Assembly (NCBI GenBank): GCA_021443045.1
Contig: JABUUT010000018.1
Location: forward strand, 16,063-32,461
Direction of reading: 5' to 3'
Length of the DNA: 16,399 nt
Origin: Fibrobacteraceae bacterium
GTDB taxonomy: Bacteria > Fibrobacterota > Fibrobacteria > Fibrobacterales > Fibrobacteraceae
Below, one piece after another: positions 14,574 to 16,399 of this stretch (positions within the stretch are counted from its first letter, which is position 1; every line of letters starts with the position of its first letter). Under the pieces are notes generated by a model. The model was not told the DNA's origin. It saw only the letters and a program-made list of their open reading frames with translations, and made no database searches. A program made the position numbers and the translations under genes.

Positions 14574-14585
14574 GACTTACAAAAT

Positions 14586-14658
14586 GGTTCTGTAGCTCAG
14601 TTGGTAGAGCAGTGGACTGAAAATCCGCGTGTCGTTGGTTCAATTCCAATCGGAACCA
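14586..14658 (+). tRNA. tRNA-Phe (anticodon GAA)
   Basis: A complete 73-base cloverleaf: acceptor GGTTCTG with CGGAACC (one T-G pair), D arm GCTC/GAGC with AGTTGGTA loop, anticodon stem GTGGA/TCCGC with loop CTGAAAA (anticodon GAA), a 5-base variable loop, T arm GTTGG/CCAAT with TTCAATT, discriminator A. CCA is not encoded. It has its own promoter and terminator. Confidence 0.97.
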
Positions 14659-14660
14659 CG

Positions 14661-14690
14661 AAAAAACCTCAGGAAATCCTGAGGTTTTTT
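14661..14690. terminator. Bidirectional terminator between tRNA-Phe and the HD-GYP gene
   Basis: A perfect 14-bp palindrome, AAAAAACCTCAGGA with TCCTGAGGTTTTTT, two-base loop. Each strand has a GC core followed by six T, so it can stop the tRNA transcript (+) and the HD-GYP transcript (-), which ends at 14724. Confidence 0.92.
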
Positions 14691-14723
14691 CTTTTGTAAA
14701 AAAATTTGCAATCTAAATAAAAA

Positions 14724-15890
14724 CTAGGCCCGAATAGAAGCTTCGCGGGCAATCCAGCTATCGTCCTGATTTTCCATCATTTCTCTGTAGCACTTGTAAA
14801 TATCGTCCCAGTGTTCAATAAGCACATCCACGATACGGCCCTCAAATTGGCAATTCCTCTGCTTGATAAACTCCGCCTTCACCTTTTCTTCAGACCAAGG
14901 TTCCTTGTAGCATCTAGGGCTAGCCAAGGCATCCATCACGTCTGCTACAGCGCATATACGGCCAGCCAGAGGTATTTCATCTCCCTTTAACCCACGAGGG
15001 TATCCCTTTCCATCATAACGCTCATGATGGCTTCCTGCAACAACGGCCGCAAAGCGCAGAAGTTTGCGATTGGAAGAACGAAGCATGCTTTCGCCCAATT
15101 CTGCATGAGACCGCATAATGATAAACTCTTCGTCTGTTAAACGGCCTGGCTTGTTGAGAACCGCATCAGGAATACAGACCTTGCCCAAATCATGCATTGG
15201 AGCTGCCAGGCGAATCTGATTGACTTCCTCCGGTGGCAGTCCAAGGTACATGGCAATCTTTCCCGATATTTCAGCAACACGCTGAATGTGGTCACCTGTT
15301 TCTTGGCTGCGGTATTCCGAAACATCACCCAGAATGTGGATAATTTCCCTCTGGGTTTCCTCCAATTCGTGGGTCAGCTTTGCAGATTCAATGGTATTGG
15401 CCGAGTATACTGCAGTAAGATTTAGACAATCCAAGTCGGACTGGGAAAAAACGGGAGAATCCCCCTGCTTGTTGATGGCCTGAAAGACCCCCATCACCTT
15501 GCCTTTAGAATCGAACATGGGCACTGTTAAAACGGAGGCAGTATGGTATCCAGTTTTTTCGTCGCTGCTAGGGTCAAACCGATTATCTTGGTAGGCGTTT
15601 TCAATAAGTAGTGGTTTTCCCGAATTTAGCGTGTACCCCACAAAGCCCTTGTCCATGGGAATACGCAGCTCATTAACCCCATGAGCCACCTTTGTCCACA
15701 ATTCCTGGGAATCTTCATCAAAGAGCCAAAGAGAACACCTGTCGGCTAAAACCATGTCTCGACCTAAATTAGCCATAAGCACCAAGAGATTATTCATCTG
15801 GTGCTCACCGGCAGCGTCTTTCATAAACCCAAAAAGCAGGTTTAACACGCGTCGATAGTCTTTGGTGTTCAATTCTTCCATTTCTTGCAT
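14724..15890 (-). CDS. GAF domain HD-GYP phosphodiesterase (cyclic di-GMP hydrolase family)
   Basis: HD-GYP proteins hydrolyse cyclic di-GMP (some act on cGAMP). The 388-residue cytoplasmic protein has an N-terminal GAF domain (about 30-172), which often senses a small ligand or light, a short helical connector (about 173-190), and an HD-GYP domain (about 190-365). Key residues are present: H201 in TGDHIQRV, H233-D234 in APMHDLGK, H262, HHE (288-290), DGKGYP (293-298) and D317 in VADVMDAL, so it is probably active. There is no receiver domain, so input is likely via GAF. No GGDEF partner is in the window. The ATG at 15890 lacks a Shine-Dalgarno sequence; ATG 15881 (residue 4) is an alternative. 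It stands alone between two + strand tRNA genes. Confidence 0.94.
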   Translation of the reverse strand: MQEMEELNTKDYRRVLNLLFGFMKDAAGEHQMNNLLVLMANLGRDMVLADRCSLWLFDEDSQELWTKVAHGVNELRIPMDKGFVGYTLNSGKPLLIENAYQDNRFDPSSDEKTGYHTASVLTVPMFDSKGKVMGVFQAINKQGDSPVFSQSDLDCLNLTAVYSANTIESAKLTHELEETQREIIHILGDVSEYRSQETGDHIQRVAEISGKIAMYLGLPPEEVNQIRLAAPMHDLGKVCIPDAVLNKPGRLTDEEFIIMRSHAELGESMLRSSNRKLLRFAAVVAGSHHERYDGKGYPRGLKGDEIPLAGRICAVADVMDALASPRCYKEPWSEEKVKAEFIKQRNCQFEGRIVDVLIEHWDDIYKCYREMMENQDDSWIAREASIRA

Positions 15891-15895
15891 AATAT

Positions 15896-15910
15896 AAGTA
15901 AAAATTACTT
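15896..15910. promoter_or_regulatory. Perfect dyad just upstream of the HD-GYP gene
   Basis: AAGTAA and TTACTT are separated by AAA, a 15-base inverted repeat ending five bases before the start codon. It could be an operator overlapping the promoter, but the region is AT-rich and only one copy is seen. Confidence 0.35.
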
Positions 15911-15936
15911 AATAATCACCATATTTAAAAGACTAC

Positions 15937-15965
15937 TTGACGAATATCATATTCTTTTTTATTCT
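15937..15965 (+). promoter_or_regulatory. Promoter of tRNA-Ser
   Basis: TTGACG (15937-15942), a 17-base spacer, and TATTCT (15960-15965), followed by the tRNA 13 bases later. Good sigma70-type spacing. Confidence 0.75.
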
Positions 15966-15978
15966 TTAGCAGCTTTTC

Positions 15979-16058
15979 GGAGGAATAGGCTAATGGTAAG
16001 TCAGCGGTCTTGAAAACCGCCGCCGTAAGGTTTGGGGGTTCGAGTCCCTCTTCCTCCG
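15979..16058 (+). tRNA. tRNA-Ser (anticodon UGA)
   Basis: An 80-base class II tRNA: acceptor GGAGGAA/TTCCTCC, D arm GGCT/AGTC, anticodon stem GCGGT/ACCGC with loop CTTGAAA (anticodon TGA), a short variable arm (GCC-GTAA-GGT), T arm GGGGG/CCCTC with loop TTCGAGT, discriminator G as expected for serine. The variable arm is small for tRNA-Ser. CCA is not encoded. Confidence 0.95.
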
Positions 16059-16062
16059 CTTC

Positions 16063-16098
16063 AAAGGGCATTTTCTGCAAGAAAATGCCCTTTTTTTT
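16063..16098 (+). terminator. Rho-independent terminator of tRNA-Ser
   Basis: A perfect 14-bp stem, AAAGGGCATTTTCT with AGAAAATGCCCTTT, loop GCA, followed by a T run to 16098. It lies four bases after the tRNA. Confidence 0.93.
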
Positions 16099-16399
16099 GT
16101 CTTGAATTGGAGGATATGAGATAAAAAAAGCAAAGATGCAAAGAGAGCATGTACAAGAATCCACATTATGAACCTTGAGAGCGTCATACCGAAGGGCATA
16201 CGCCGTGAAGGATCCAGGGAATGTCAATTTAATGATTAATGAATTGTCATGGCGCTTCGCGCTGACTCTGGGCCTCAAAGCGACACCGTCGCGACCTCAC
16301 CTCTGATAACCAACCACCGTTTACCGCATTTAACCACAGAGTCGCACCACGGCACTGCCCTGCTCAACAAGAAACTATCCAGTTTGTTATTTCGCAGGG
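16099..16399. other. Non-coding end of the window
   Basis: I see no convincing gene in these 301 bases on either strand. They contain a 40-base stretch that resembles dispersed intergenic repeats (16181-16220), a tandem pair of TTAATGA (16229-16242), and a small hairpin GCGC-TTC-GCGC (16252-16262). From about 16250 on the base composition turns GC-richer. The open frame reading back on the - strand over tRNA-Ser is an artefact. Confidence 0.5.
16181..16220. repeat. Possible copy of a dispersed intergenic repeat
   Basis: The stretch beginning GCGTCATACC and running through GTGAAGGATCCAGGGA has the form of the 'GTCAT...GGATCCAG' elements scattered between genes in many bacterial genomes. Only one copy is in the window, so the call rests on resemblance alone. 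Confidence 0.4.

Noticed and set aside
15925..16278. Open frame of 117 codons on the - strand
   Set aside because: It runs antisense through the whole tRNA-Ser gene, its promoter and its terminator. The translated phrase around the tRNA (EEEGLEPPNLT) is a known artefact of tRNA-Ser antisense reading.

Overview
The window looks like chromosomal DNA of a Gram-negative (diderm) bacterium. The evidence is a periplasmic EnvC-type protein paired with FtsX, a large lipoprotein with a type II signal peptide, a TonB/AgmX-like C-terminal domain, and menaquinone-type quinone genes. Gene content, the absence of encoded CCA on all three tRNAs, a Bacteroidetes-like TATCTTTG promoter element and the CotH-type lipoprotein together suggest the Fibrobacter/Bacteroidetes (FCB) group, with Fibrobacter as my best guess. 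That placement is inference, not proof. Coding density is high, genes often overlap by 1-19 bases, and I see no transposase, integrase, CRISPR array or phage gene.

Layout. (1) 1-59 is the 3' part of a tRNA-Leu(UAA), followed by an unrecognised 141-residue protein on + and a terminator. (2) From 6055 down to 578 on the - strand is a tight operon: ftsX, envC-like, holB, recJ, then, after a 45-base gap, a membrane-anchored protein with an AgmX/TonB-like C-terminus. It joins septal murein hydrolysis control to DNA replication and repair. (3) Divergent from ftsX on + are a YbbR-domain protein, tsaD (tRNA t6A synthesis), a small secreted protein of unknown function and a biotin-protein ligase without the N-terminal DNA-binding domain. 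(4) Convergent on - is a quinone cassette: ubiE/menG methyltransferase, ubiX flavin prenyltransferase, a UbiA/MqnP-type prenyltransferase, and a 71-residue two-helix membrane protein with a strong ribosome binding site. (5) 11931-14414 on - encodes a large multidomain CotH-kinase-family lipoprotein. (6) tRNA-Phe(GAA) with its promoter and terminator is followed by a GAF/HD-GYP signalling protein on -, then tRNA-Ser(UGA) with promoter and terminator. (7) The last 300 bases carry no convincing gene; one short stretch resembles a dispersed intergenic repeat.

How the genes work together. FtsX (membrane) and the EnvC-like protein (periplasm) should act as the FtsEX-EnvC switch that activates cell-wall amidases at division; ftsE is not next to them here. 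HolB (clamp-loader delta') and RecJ (5'-3' ssDNA exonuclease) act on DNA. UbiE/MenG, UbiX and MqnP-like fit late menaquinone synthesis, probably the futalosine route. TsaD and the three tRNAs serve translation. Most genes are housekeeping. The less ordinary items are the envC/holB/recJ coupling, the orphan ftsX, the small membrane protein in the quinone operon, the CotH lipoprotein with a G8 tract inside its gene, and start sites lacking a Shine-Dalgarno sequence but having -10-like boxes at the start codon.
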